Below, in pieces: positions 10,301 through 20,835 of a stretch of DNA of 64,000 nucleotides. Source of the stretch: Solen grandis (lineage: Eukaryota > Mollusca > Bivalvia > Adapedonta > Solenidae). The notes beneath the pieces were generated by a model. That model was given only the letters and a program-made list of their open reading frames with translations, was not told the origin of the DNA and did no database searches. Where the stretch lies: NCBI GenBank assembly GCA_021229015.1, contig CM037788.1:56231525-56295524 (forward strand), read 5' to 3'. The stretch's first letter is position 1; each line of letters begins with the position of its first letter. Both the position numbers and the translations under genes were made by a program.

Positions 10301-10790
10301 AAGCAGACAAACAGTTGTAATTCTAATTTATATGTTTATCTTGGTAACAGTTGATGTGATGTTAATTAGAAAGGTTTATTATTGTATTAAATTTAAACTG
10401 AAATGTATTTTTCATAAATCTGTTACAATATGGAAGCAATTTTAGAAATACAAGTGACTAGCCGGCTGGCCAAGGTTTATATACTGTTAGTCAGCACTCA
10501 TGAGATGAGAAAAACTGTATGTTCACCTGTGAAGTACATGCATACATTAGAATAAGTTGGAATCTGATCTAGTCTTACAATGATTGAACATGGTGTAAAA
10601 TAGTGTTTGTGGGTGGTAAAATGTCAAAGCAATTAGAAATATAAGTGAACACATTCTTGTGCATATGTTAAACAAGAGGTTTGTTGTTGAATACAGTGGA
10701 GCCTGTAATGCACTTATATTGACAGCTGCAATTACACTGTACATAGAGTTTGATAATGATAAACACTTGCTATATCCCCCTCTCTGTTTC

Positions 10791-10863
10791 GAGGGGTGAG
10801 AGCGAAACTAGGCTAAGTGAATATATTTATATAAGCTCTTAGCATAGTTTAGCTCTCACCCTT
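10791..10863. mobile_element. Small foldback element (family H), copy 1
   Basis: The left arm GGGTGAGAGCGAAACTAGG with CTAAGTG is matched by the right arm CTCTTAGCATAGTTTAGCTC plus TCACCC around an AT-rich loop (TATATTTATATA). A close copy is at 38571-38648. It directly abuts a family F repeat on the right. Confidence 0.75.
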
Positions 10864-11005
10864 TGTTTGCTCATACAATATTTAGCTCAGATTTTACAGT
10901 CTGTCCTCAAAGAAAAATTGTTTTATATTCCATTTAAAGTTCATTAAATTGATATTTGTCAGGTCATACATTTGTACATGAATATTCATTAGGTAAAGGG
11001 ATAGT
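10864..11005 (+). repeat. Family F interspersed repeat, copy 1
   Basis: Shares TTTGCTCATACAATATT, AGCTCAGATT, CCATTTAAAGTTCATTAA and CATGAATATTCATTAGGTAA with copies at 37803, 57950, 60290 and 63600 (+) and at 42330 (-). Confidence 0.65.
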
Positions 11006-11397
11006 ACTCATGGATATCCCATCAACCAAAAGGCCCAAAACTTAGTTAAAAATTAAAATATTTTTCAAACAGTAGATCTCTTTAAAACATCTTTGCATTG
11101 TCAGAACATTTGGCCTATTTTTGGACTATTTTTCAACAAAAATTGCATTGGGCGTCCGGCTTTGGGCGTCAACTCAGGTTGACTTTTTTTTTTTTATCTG
11201 CTCAAACTTTTACGAGCTTCATTAGATTGTTTCAATACTTGGACAGTTGTGTAGGTGAATAGACCTCTTCATTATGCAGTTGACCTTGACTTTTGGCCAA
11301 TGAACTTTTGATGAAAAAAGCCAGAAAAAACCTGTCCATACTATCAGGTCTTGTTTTGCATATCCATAGCTTATTTAATTATAAGACATGTTTTCAG

Positions 11398-11633
11398 GGC
11401 ATGTATCAGGATGCCATGAAGAGGTATGAACTGATATTGGGGAAGCTTCCTAACAGCCCCAGGGCCTTGTTTGGAAAGGGGCGGACCCTCAATGCGTTGG
11501 CAGAGCAACAGAGAAGCAACAAGCTGCTGGAGGAGTGTATTGAAGTACTTGGCAAGGTCCTGCAGCTGAAGGATGTCCCTGAAGCTCTTGTTCCAGATGT
11601 TGCTGAATTATTGGCAAAGAGCTTCCTTTAGAG
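11398..11633 (+). CDS. ASPH: ASPH exon: TPR region, with a 1-base frameshift
   Basis: The acceptor ACATGTTTTCAG enters in phase 0, agreeing with the previous exon. It encodes a TPR-like helix pair: GMYQDAMKRYELILGKLPNS then PRALFGKGRTLNALAEQQRS, followed by NKLLEECIEVLGKVLQLKDVP. This matches the conserved ASPH order, in which a YP-SPRA-YGK-like turn is followed by an RRSN-like segment and DVP. The donor is GAG|GTAAGG. In the running frame a TAG stop (11629-11631) comes just before the donor. Removing one T of the TTT at 11627-11629 changes the exon exit to phase 1 and joins it to the next exon at the expected spacing. So this is an assembly or sequencing indel, a segregating null allele, or a decayed copy. 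Confidence 0.88.
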
Positions 11634-12249
11634 GTAAGGGATTGTGTTGGGAATCGGTCTGAAATCACTATTGATTATTGAATCAGAAGGATACCATCGA
11701 TTGTAACAATCAATTGTTGAAGATTTTACACAAAGTGTTCTAACCACTTTTAAAACAAATTAAGAAGACATAATTTTAATTTACCATCATTGCAAAGTCA
11801 TATAGGCACTACAAACTGTCTGTAAATACATTGATTGAAGTGGGTCCATATGCTGAATATTATTAATTTCAGAACATTTTTGTTTGTTACATTAAAAAGT
11901 TTATTCACTGCAAGTTTGTTTACACCACCTTATAGGCCTACTTTAAATAAGCTTATTTTTATTTTTAAATGATTCAAATAAAAACATTCATAGTGGTTTT
12001 TATTAAAAATAATCCAAATGACAGCCTTCACCATAGCAAGCTTTGGAAAGAATAAAATTGCAAGACTGATTTTGACTGTATTCAGAAATTGAAAAAAAAA
12101 GGTTCTTTTTGGCATGGGGAACATAACCCAATAACGTCTATAAAAATGGCCTAAACAATCCAAGAAGGTTGATTTTTTCTCAACAATTCATGGTTGTAAG
12201 ATTTTAAGATATGATTAATATGCATGATTAACATTTCTATTTTCATAAG
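11634..12249 (+). other. ASPH intron, no element identified
   Basis: AT-rich intron between the frameshifted exon and the next TPR exon. It ends in the pyrimidine-rich acceptor TTTCTATTTTCATAAG. Confidence 0.7.
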
Positions 12250-12386
12250 GCTTCAAGCAGAAGGAGGTAAATGCTTGGAAGTATGCAGTGGAGAGGTTCC
12301 CTGACAATGTGAAATTTCAGAGGAATTTGGGGATTGCTTACCTGAAGCAAGGTTACAATGTGCCTGCAGAGAAAGTGTTTCAAAAG
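12250..12386 (+). CDS. ASPH: ASPH exon: TPR region
   Basis: The acceptor ends CATAAG and the donor is CAAAAG|GTAAGC. Entering in phase 1 it encodes GFKQKEVNAWKYAVERFPDN and then VKFQRNLGIAYLKQGYNVPA plus EKVFQK, leaving in phase 0. These are TPR helices of the ASPH lumenal region; the FP-[ND][ND]-type turn and the NLG-AYL motif are conserved in the family. A downstream alternative acceptor (CTTCAAGCAG) would give a stop in the needed phase, so the 12250 border is preferred. The entry phase fits the previous exon only if one T is removed there. Confidence 0.88.
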
Positions 12387-12905
12387 GTAAGCATCCTGGG
12401 ATAATAATGTCAGGTTCCATTGATATGATCTTAAAATTGAGTATCTCATACCGTATAACCTCCCTTTAAGGCTCGCCTCTAGTTAAGGACCCTTTCCAGC
12501 ATTCTGAATAGAAAAATCGGACAACCATTCCAGGTTCTTTGTTTATATAAAGGCCTTCCCTCTGGTTGACATCATGACATCTTTAACCTATGGCATTCAG
12601 CACTCATCACAAATGACTAAATCTTTTACCACAGAGGAGCTGAGAAGAGAATGATTTATGCCACCTGTTTTAAACAGCATTTGACACTTAACTTTTTAGC
12701 CAGGTATCACGACGGAACACATCCTGCTTTGAAATTAGGAGTCCCTCCTGAAAATTTGAAGTCCGTCTCATGTTATGATGGCTTTATTCACATAACAATT
12801 GTTGAAGAAGTTGTGTATTATGGATTCACCTGCTGCGGCCAGGCAGCATCCACTGAGATTGTCCGATCAATAACTCTAAAAAAATTTATTGTGAACCAGT
12901 CTTAA
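12387..12905 (+). other. ASPH intron; open frame of unknown meaning
   Basis: It contains an 84-codon open stretch (12651-12905) encoding a Cys-containing peptide with no family I recognise, no clear splice pair, and a MITE at its end. I treat it as intronic. Confidence 0.55.
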
Positions 12906-13139
12906 CCCTTTCCCTCATAGAGGAAACCATGAAAAGACCTATGCGAACAACATAAAACCAGATCAGCCTGCGAGTAACTCGCAGGCTGATCAGGTTTTAT
13001 GTTGTTCGCTGCTCCTCAGTGGTCTGGAAATGAGGATTTTGTAATTAAATTTGGTAAGGTTTAACTGTGGTTTTCTGCAGATCAGGCTTTATGTTGTACC
13101 TACTGAGTGCGTCAAAATGAGTCTATATGAGGGAAAGGG
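12906..13139 (+). mobile_element. Palindromic piggyBac-like MITE (family B), copy B2
   Basis: 234 bp, almost identical to the 2960-3193 copy, with TTAA on the left (12902-12905) and TTAC on the right. It ends in the same CCCTTTCCCTCATA repeat. The near-identity suggests recent activity. Confidence 0.85.
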
Positions 13140-13194
13140 TTACCAAACTTGGTCAAAATGTACAGAACAGAACATACTCCTTATTTAGACTTAA

Positions 13195-13378
13195 GCATGA
13201 ACAGCTTATGGTCACATATACAAAATACAGATAAATACATACATGGCATGCACATATACAAAATACAGATAAATACATACATGGCATGCACATATACAAA
13301 ATACAGATAAATACATACATGGCATGCGCATATACAAAATACAGATAAATACATACATGGCATGCGCATATACAACAA
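13195..13378. repeat. 38-bp minisatellite, about 4 copies
   Basis: Unit CATATACAAAATACAGATAA plus ATACATACATGGCATGCA, varying only at GCATGCAC versus GCATGCGC. Frames on the minus strand stay open because of the repeat and are not genes. Confidence 0.92.
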
Positions 13379-13479
13379 AACATAATTATGATGTCATATC
13401 GATTATCGTGAGAATGCCTTACAAAGGACTAAATGTAAAATATTAATTTTAGTTTTGCATATTATTATTTATATTATTA

Positions 13480-14795
13480 GCTCACCTGAGCACAACGTGC
13501 TCAAGGTGAGCTTTTCTGATCGCCTTTTGTCCGGCGTCCAGCGTCCGTGCGTGCGTGCGTCCGTCCGGCGTCAACAATTGCTTCAAACAACATCTCCTCC
13601 TAGACGGCTTGGCCAATTTGAAAAATATTTTGCAGGAATGTTCCTTGGATGAAGCTCTACTAAAGTTGTATAAATGGTTCTGGTCCATTGCATAATTAGG
13701 TCACAGGAGCTAAAAATAGATTTTAAAAATGAAAATTTAAAAAATCTTCTTCTCTGAAACCACAAGGCCTAGCCTTTTGATTTTTGGTATGTAGCATGAT
13801 CTTATGACTCTCTACCAAGATTGTACAAATTATGACCCTGGGGTCAAAATTGGCCCCGCCCCAGGGGTCACTTGATTTCACATAGGCTAATATAGGAAAA
13901 ACTTGAAAAAATCTTCTTCTCCGAAACCACAAGGCCTAGCCTTTTGATTTTTGGTATGTAGCATGATCTTATGACTCTCTACCAAGATTGTTCAAATTAT
14001 GACCCTGGCGTCAAAATTGGCCCTGCCCCAGGGGTCACTTAATTTAACATAGGCTAATATAGAAAAAACTTGAAAAATCTTCTTCTCAGAAACCACAAGG
14101 CATAGAGTTAAGATATTTGGTGTGTAGCATTGTCTAGTTGATCTCTACCAAGATTGTACAAATTATGACCCTGGGGTCAAAATTGGCCCCGTCCCAGGGG
14201 TCACTTATTTACATAGGCTAATATAGAAAAACTTGAAAAATCTTCTTCTCAGAAACCACAAGGCCTGGGGTTTAGATATTTGGTGTGCAGCATTGTCTAA
14301 TAGATCACAACCAAGTTTGTTCAAATCATGGCCCTGGGATCAAATTTGGCCCCACCAATGGGTCACCTGATTTTACATAGGCTAATATAGAAAAAACTTG
14401 AAAAATCTTCTTCTCAGACACCACAAAGCATAGAGTTTAGATATTTGGTGTGTAGCATTTCTAGTCGCTTCTTACCAAGTTTGTTCAAATCATGACGCTG
14501 GGGTCAAAATTGGCCCCACTCCAGGGATCACTTGATTTTACATAGACTTATATTGGAAAAAAAAACTAGAAAAATCTTCTAGGTCTGGAGTTTATATATT
14601 TGGTATGTAACATGGGCTAATAGACCTCTACCAAGTAGAGTGTGGTAGTGTGTAGCATTGTCTAGTCGATTCTTACCAACTTTGTTCAAATCATGACCCT
14701 GGGGTCAAAATTGGCTCTGCCCCAGGGGTCACTTGATTTTACATAGCCTAATGATACCAGGTGAGCGATCCAGGGCCATCATGGCCCTCTTGTTT
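13480..14795 (+). mobile_element. Family A Helentron-like element, copy A2
   Basis: Left end AGCTCACCTGAGCACAACGT then GCTCAAGGTGAGC (hairpin); right end CAGGTGAGCGATCCAGGGCC and the hairpin GGGCCATCATGGCCC followed by TCTTGTT. A GTGCGTGCGTCCGTCC microsatellite follows the left end. The interior has about seven units of about 165 bp with CTTCTTCTC-GAAACCACAAGG, TAGATATTTGGTGTGTAGCA, GACCCTGGGGTCAAAATTGG and CCCAGGGGTCACTTGATTT. Confidence 0.8.
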
Positions 14796-15773
14796 TTTCT
14801 TTACTACAAAATTTTGCTAATTGTATTAATATAGATTTCTTATTTGAGTTAAGTAGAGTTATAAATTTCGCCATACACAGGCGTATAGTGTAGTACCTAG
14901 GAATATATATCTTACGTATGTCCCTATATAAAGGACAAACTATAATAAAGTGGAACTCGTCCTCGATGTCATTTAAATGTACATTTTCTATTATTTTTGA
15001 ACACCATTATGCCTACCTATTTCAATTTTCAAATCATGAGACGACAGTCTAATTTTTGCAATAACATTTCTGTATTTAATATTCTCTAACAAATTTAAAT
15101 AAGAGGATCGTTCAAATGACAGTTAAAGCTCACGGTAAATATACAGTGACGAACTCAACTGCAGTCCGTCAGTTAGTGATATATGTATCTCTTAATCTAT
15201 TCTGGAACAGCGGAATAAATATATGATTACATACAGACTCAGGAAATAACCACACGTCCACAAAACCAGACGATTGGAGGTCATAATGTATTTAAGCAAA
15301 GTATCTTGGCTAAGTTTGATAACCAGCCAAAATGTCCTAGACACTCCCGAGTAATGCAAAATCTGCAAAACTAACATTGAACCAGGGGGTCAATTCGGAA
15401 CAAGCTAGGGTAGCGCACCTGGATACCTTGTATCTGCATCTGTCTCTTTGTGTAGGTGCACCTGTGTAGAAGTACTAAGGGAAGCAACCCTGACAGAAAA
15501 GAATCCAAGAGTCGGAGGGCGTTCTCTGTCAAAAATGCCTGAGCAGGTAGCAAACATTAACAACAACAACAACGTCTGCTCTTGTTTTACCTCTGCATCC
15601 AAGTGCAATTCTTTTGCTGTGGATGCAATGTTTTAATTTCAGTGCATCTACTGGATGCGGAGGCATAAAATAATTTGACACAATAGTATAAAATCATTTG
15701 ACACAATAGAAACAATTTTTCAGGCACATTGGATATTTTATTTTGAAACATCCTGTATGTATATCTGTTACAG
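14796..15773 (+). other. ASPH intron
   Basis: It contains a partial SINE body at about 15385-15470 (AGCTAGGGTAGCGCACCTGG) matching the minus-strand SINE at 20836-21155, and (AAC)n at 15557-15574. It ends in the acceptor ATATCTGTTACAG. Confidence 0.65.
15385..15470 (+). repeat. SINE fragment (family S3)
   Basis: GGGGGTCAATTCGGAACAAG, CTAGGGTAGCGCACCTGG and CCTTGTATC match, in order, the reverse complement of 20836-20905. Confidence 0.6.
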
Positions 15774-15968
15774 TTATTAAAGAGTCACCCTGATGACTAT
15801 GTCGGCTTATCACACATAGGGTTTATAGAGAAGAATGAAAGGCAAAACTACACTGCAGCCATAGATTTCCTGGAGAGAGGCTTTGCCGCTGAGGGGTCGG
15901 ACACTCTGGATGGGAAGTTCTATTATCACCTTGGCGACAGCTATGTCAGGGTCAATCAGTCAGAGAAG
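15774..15968 (+). CDS. ASPH: ASPH exon: TPR region, last one seen
   Basis: The acceptor is CTGTTACAG and the donor GAGAAG|GTTTGT; 65 codons, phase 0 at both ends. It encodes LLKSHPDDYVGLSHIGFIEK, then NERQNYTAAIDFLERGFAAE, then GSDTLDGKFYYHLGDSYVRV and NQSEK. The HYGF-like/HIGF helix, the DGRFYFHLGD-like motif (here DGKFYYHLGD) and the spacing are strongly diagnostic for ASPH just before its catalytic region. In the family about 250 further residues follow, with the Fe(II)/2-oxoglutarate oxygenase fold. None of them could be found downstream in this window. Confidence 0.92.
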
Positions 15969-16701
15969 GTTTGTAAACTATTTTTTTGAAATGATTAATT
16001 GATCCTGACACCTATTGTGTTTAGAAAAAATGCTGTATTAATGATACCAAACTCCATTGGTTGTTTGGATTGTCTATTGATTTATAAGTTCAGAGTTTGA
16101 TCTCAACACGCAATTTAGAGGTCTTTGATGATCTTTCAAGATGATAAATACTTTTATGAACTAGAACCATCTCTAAAGATGATAAATAGCCCTGTGTCTC
16201 TTCTTTGTCTTTATGTAATGTGACCGTACGACGGAACGTGGCATGATGAACATGATTCCTAAATAGCCCCAAATTCTTTGAATCTGGGTATAATAAAATA
16301 TGTTTTAACTAAGCAAACAAGGTGGCTTTTCAGGTAAGTGTATTCAAGCAGTTTACTTCCAATCTCACAAGTACTGAAAAGTAACAATGTTTGACTAACA
16401 CAGAGTAAGACAGCTGCTGTAATTATTGTCACTTCACTGTTATGGTTATCAGTTTGGAGAAGGTGGTCAGTTTTGTGTACAGACTAGTGGGGGATAATGG
16501 GCATCAGTTTTTTTGTCATGCATCAAGATATTTCAGAAAAACAGTTGTACCTTATATGTAGTGAGATGCTGTGCATTTTCATGACTTACGCATTAGGTTA
16601 TAGACTGAAGTTAATAATCTGTATAATTGACCTTATTTTACTGTCATTTCCCAATGCATGAAACAATTTTCAAATTATTTTTTGAATAGCCCAGAGTTTT
16701 T
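15969..16701. other. sequence after the last ASPH exon, no feature seen
   Basis: AT-rich; presumably an ASPH intron. I searched by eye for the catalytic His-containing motifs and saw none. Confidence 0.5.
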
Positions 16702-17177
16702 ACCTCACCTGAGCACATGACATTGTGCACAGGATGAGCTATTAGAATAGATGAATGTCTATCGTTCCTTGTCTGTCCAACTTTTGTTCACAATTTGTTT
16801 GTATGCACTCCAGCATCTATTCTTAAGCAATCATCTTCAAACTTTAGGACAATGTTTATTACCATAATCTTTTTGCCAAGTTCATTTATGGCTGATATTG
16901 GCCAATTAAGTCAGGAGTTATGACCCTTTTAATATAAAAAAGCCATATTTCACTTTGTTTGCAGTCTAGCATCTTCATTTATTAAGCAATCATCTTCAAA
17001 CTTTATGACAATGTTTATAGTCATAATCATCTGGCCAAGTTTGATTATGGCTGATATTGGATAATTAGGTCAGGAGTTGTGGCCTTTTCATTAATAAAAA
17101 TGCCAGTTTTCACTGTTTACACTCTAGCATCTTCATTTTCTTAAGCAATCATTTTGAAGTTTCATGACAATGTTTAA
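16702..17177 (+). mobile_element. Family A Helentron-like element, copy A3 (left part)
   Basis: It starts CCTCACCTGAGCACATGACA with a GTGCACAGGATGAGCT partner, then units of about 160 bp with CTCTAGCATCTTCATTT and TTATGACAATGTTTA, as in A1 and A4. A family B MITE interrupts it at 17178, and the right end is lost in the gap. Confidence 0.75.
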
Positions 17178-17349
17178 CCCTTTCCCTCATAGAGGACACC
17201 ATGAAAAGACCTATGCGAACAGCATAAAACCAGATCAGCCTGCGAGTAACTCGCAGGCTGATTAGGTTTTATGCTGTTCGCTGCTCCTCAGTGGTCTGGA
17301 AATGAGTATTTTGTAATTAAATTTGGTAAGGTTTAACTGGTTTTCTGCA
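17178..17349 (+). mobile_element. Family B MITE, copy B3, cut by the gap
   Basis: TTAA (17174-17177) then CCCTTTCCCTCATAGAGG and the central hairpin, as in B1. The sequence stops at CTGCA where the N run begins, before the right end. Confidence 0.85.
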
Positions 17350-17449
17350 NNNNNNNNNNNNNNNNNNNNNNNNNNNNNNNNNNNNNNNNNNNNNNNNNNN
17401 NNNNNNNNNNNNNNNNNNNNNNNNNNNNNNNNNNNNNNNNNNNNNNNNN
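17350..17449. other. scaffold gap of 100 N
   Basis: Exactly 100 N, the usual placeholder for a gap of unknown size. The left edge is inside a palindromic MITE and the right edge inside a SINE, and the two are not continuous. True distance and orientation across it are unknown. Confidence 0.97.
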
Positions 17450-17600
17450 GCAAACCTGTCTAGGAACTGCTCTTACATGCTGAGCACCAAGCAAAGGAAG
17501 CTATTTTTTATGACTTTGAGGTAGGCTGCTGCCTGGGATCAAACAGACAACCTCTTCGATTCTGAGGCTTATGGTCTAACCACATGGCCATTGGGACCGG
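17450..17600 (-). repeat. tRNA-derived SINE, minus strand
   Basis: On the minus strand it reads GGCCATGTGGTTAGACCATA, then GTTGTCTGTTTGATCCCAGG (B-box-like), then AAAGTCATAAAAAATAGC and GAGCAGTTCCTAGACAGGTT. This is a tRNA-like head plus a SINE body related to S2. The tail runs into the gap. Confidence 0.7.
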
Positions 17601-18301
17601 ATCACAAAAACGGTGCTGCAGATGTCTCAACATCACATGACAAGTTACAGGGCAGCTCTATTGTAACACTGTATCTGGGGTCCAAGCCTAGACACCCTCT
17701 TATACTGTCACACATTCAGAGTTCTTACTCCTCATTTGAAGTCCTGGACTCCACTTCATCGGAAAAGTACTCCTTACTTCCTTTGACTATATGGGAGTGT
17801 TCTTTTCTTGGTAAATATTTGTCATGGACTCGTTTTCAGAATCATATTATGAACTATGTGTAAATGCAATTTAAGTCAACAAAACAAATCAAGTCAATTT
17901 ATAATGTGTTTATGAAACTCTGTCAAAACTTACCAATTACAGATAACCTAGTGCCAAGGAGAATATTTTACCAATCCTAACTGCTTTCATTTAATTATCA
18001 AATTGTTGATACTTATCTTCCGTGTATCTTTATACTTTTAAGCTACTGATTTAGGAAACTTATAAAATCATCACTACCAGTTTAATTTTTAGAGAGAGAA
18101 AGACCAAGAGTAACAGGAAAAAAATATTTATCATGATCTAGCATAAATTTTTGACATAAGTCTGCAATTTCATAAAAAAAAGGGGAGACAGTTTATTACT
18201 GTATGATTTTCATTGCATTTTGTAGCTAACATGTTCATGTATAGATACCTGTATTGTCAAATGAATACATTCAAATGAAAGGAAATAAAGGGGATTCATA
18301 C
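17601..18301. other. no gene identified
   Basis: A 90-codon + strand reading frame (17591-17863) lies here, but it starts inside the SINE head and shows no family signature. Further exons of the minus-strand gene at 18302-18508 would be expected in this direction; I could not find one. Confidence 0.45.
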
Positions 18302-18508
18302 CAAAGCCTAGACACAGGAATCCTAGGAGAATCTGACAGGCTCCAGACCAGCTGGGCCACTTGGGGAGGAGTTGTTTGGATGGACAGAAGGTCTGGTCAT
18401 CGGCTCCCAACACTTGTTCTCCATCATCCTGTATGCTCCCAATGGACTCAATTCTATCATCATCAATCTGGTGGTACGGAAACCTCATTGTGCCAAATCT
18501 TTCTTCAT
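18302..18508 (-). CDS. single minus-strand exon, possible MS4A-like tetraspan
   Basis: On the minus strand a pyrimidine-rich acceptor (TTTTTTTTCACAG) precedes 69 codons, and GGCTTTG|GTATGAAT is a good donor; both borders are phase 1. The peptide starts DEERFGTMRFPYHQIDDDRI, runs through an acidic hydrophilic part, and ends WPSWSGACQILLGFLCLGFG, a start of a membrane helix. The short GA-QILLG-x-LGFG pattern recalls the first transmembrane helix of MS4A/CD20-type proteins, preceded by a cytosolic N-terminus. That family call is a guess from one helix. The reading frame extending to 119 codons on both sides is intron read-through. No partner exon was found on either side, and the nearby gap may hide some. 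Confidence 0.5.
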
Positions 18509-19727
18509 CTGTGAAAAAAAAAATACAAAGAAAATAACAACATATTACCATTAAAAAAATGATAAGCACACAGAGTTATCCAGGGACAATTTTCTTTTTA
18601 AATTTAAAGCATTTTTTTATATAAAATTGTAAACCAGTCATATATAAAAGTAAAACATGAATTTCTTTTAAATTTAAAGCATTTTTTTATAATTAAAACT
18701 TGTTTTGACTGTTTTTCTATCTGGAAGCTTCCATGGCTGAGTCAACATTAACTGGAGTCTAGGAAGCTGAGATTTCTATTCTTTGCAATTCTATGTGTAC
18801 ACATATAAATATAAACAAGGGTGGGCACCATTTTGGGGGTCAACTCATCAACTCATTTTTTCTCAATCATTGGAATAAATATATACACTTTACAGACCTT
18901 ATCAATAAAGTATGTATTTATCTACAGAAATATACAAACATATCTTAAACTACTCCTTCTTCTTTTATTGTAATGGTTAGCAATCATTTTCTGATTATTA
19001 TGGCCATATTTTAGACATTGTGGTCAAGGATTTCCCACGAGTTGGTCCTGTTTGTTGCCATTGTACTGAGGCAGCATTGAAAGCAGGGATAATTTTTGCT
19101 TACTAAACCAATGGGAGAAAAATCCCTATGTCCACAACTAATGAGATATTTACTGAAATGTATGAGATATTGACAGTAATCATATGAGATTTTACAAAGT
19201 CACATTAAATAAGCAATAAGTATCAAGATAATCTGTGTATTTTAATACTTCTTAATTAAAATAAACTTTATGTTTGTTTTTTTGTAAATTTTAAAACAAA
19301 AACATTACAATTAGTTCTTCAGTCTATTAATTGTGGGCATCCAATAAACAGTCAATACAGTTAAAAACTTCAGTTTTCTGGTTCTTGCCCATTTCACGTT
19401 TTCATTGCTGACCTCAAGTCAGGTCTTTTTTAACAGATGTTTTGGAAGGGGCCTCACTATCATTTTTTGGGGGGGAAATATGACTTTTTTTCACTGGGGT
19501 AGCAAGATGTAACTTTTGGGGAAAACTGCATGAATTTTTCAGAAGATTTTTTTTAAGAATTTTTTCATCTACAAACGGTTTCTAAAAAGAAGTAAAAAAA
19601 AAAACCATCTTCCAGAATGATTCTCATTAGGTTGTTGATATGTTCAGAAGACAACTTTTTCCGAGTGGGGTGGTTATAGCTTTCTGAGTAGAAAATGCTC
19701 TTTTTGACTGAAATTTCAGTGCAACTT
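18509..19727. other. no gene seen
   Basis: AT-rich. ATTTCTTTTAAATTTAAAGC-like sequence occurs twice (about 18591-18625 and 18661-18695), a short local duplication. Nothing else is recognised. Confidence 0.5.
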
Positions 19728-19862
19728 TAATCTGTACTGAGATCCGCTCCGGTTATATTATTATTTTTTTTTCTTTTTGCTCTTGTTTTTTTAGTAGGCT
19801 GGATCCGGCGGAGGCCAATACGAAAAATAAAAAAATAACCGGAGCAGATCTCAGTAGAGATT
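19728..19862. mobile_element. Foldback MITE (family G), copy 1
   Basis: The left arm TTAATCTGTACTGAGATCCG then CTCCGGTTAT is matched by the right arm ATAACCGGAGCAGATCTCAG then TAGAGATTA. Flanks GTGCAACT (left) and GTGCACTT (right) look like a decayed target duplication. The arms are nearly the same as copies at 24170-24268 and 31890-31976. Confidence 0.8.
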
Positions 19863-20835
19863 AGTGCACTTTTGTTTTTCATGTTTTGCCAAACTAACTT
19901 CTTCCTTATTGTTTTCTTTATTTGTTAACATGTTGTTTGCGTACATGTAGGACTGACTCGTCTCGCAAAGCTCTGAGCTTCTTTTCTGGGGGCATTTTAC
20001 TCCACAAATTAGACAAATTCACAATCTATTTCAAAAAAGAATATATCTTTAAACTGGTATGCATTCTCAATGCTTAATGCTACATAAGTCATCGAGGAAC
20101 AAGAAACATGCATTATGGATACAAGGGACATTACTCTCTGCGCTAAACTGGTACCAATTCCAGAATCCTTAATGCTGTATAAGCCAACGAGAACCACGCA
20201 TCACAGATACAAGGTAGAGCTAGCTATTACCAGCAAAAAAGTATCACAATGTATCACGATATTGTAGGTCCGATATGATATAGTATCACAATACTTGATA
20301 ATATACATGTAGAAACAATGTAGTTCTGACATGGCCAACTAATAGATTTCTGCTGTAAATTAGATTTCCACATCCATCTATGATGATTAGGCACATGGAA
20401 AAATAATAGAAAAAATGCATTTTTAAGTCAATTTTTATTTTAAAAAAATCTTATTTTATTTTGAAAGCTAGTCTACTAGTCAATCTAGTCAACAAAAGGC
20501 AACAAAGACTTACACAAATAGACACTTTATGCTTGAGATATAAGCGGCAGGCCAAGCGGCATATACAATTTCGCTGGTTTACAAAATCTTTCGTTTATTG
20601 AAGTATCACTTGAAAATCAATTCTTGAGGTAAGAATTGCAATTCTGTATTGTCAGCCAAAAATGGCAATATATCGATGTATCAAAGAAATCGACCCAGCA
20701 GGACGTTATTCTCAAGACTATTTACAAATACTTTGCGTCCTCGTTGGCAAAGTTAATGCATTTATTATTTAGCGATTTTTTATCGATATTTGAGAAAAGT
20801 AATGCGATTTCTTTGAAAATTATGAGCTAAAAATT
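19863..20835. other. no gene seen
   Basis: It contains a block with GTATCACAATGTATCACGAT (20241-20300) typical of old hAT-type ends. No exon is recognised. Confidence 0.45.

Larger units (their letters stand above)
4600..11397 (+). other. ASPH intron
   Basis: A 6.8-kb intron between two phase-0 borders. It holds a SINE, a nest of three Helentron-like elements, an interrupted second SINE and other repeats (listed separately). No additional ASPH exon is needed by phase, although a short one cannot be excluded. Confidence 0.7.

Noticed and set aside
12651..12905. 84-codon + strand frame in an ASPH intron
   Set aside because: No splice pair, no family, no need in the ASPH protein at this place, and it runs up to the border of a MITE.
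13195..13383. Cys/Tyr-rich minus-strand peptides resembling small secreted proteins
   Set aside because: They come from a 38-bp minisatellite read in successive frames.
13480..14795. CRISPR-like array in family A elements
   Set aside because: Units are long, degenerate and without unique spacers, and the DNA is eukaryotic with flanking transposon ends.
17591..17863. 90-codon + strand frame
   Set aside because: Starts in a SINE head next to the gap and has no recognisable domain.
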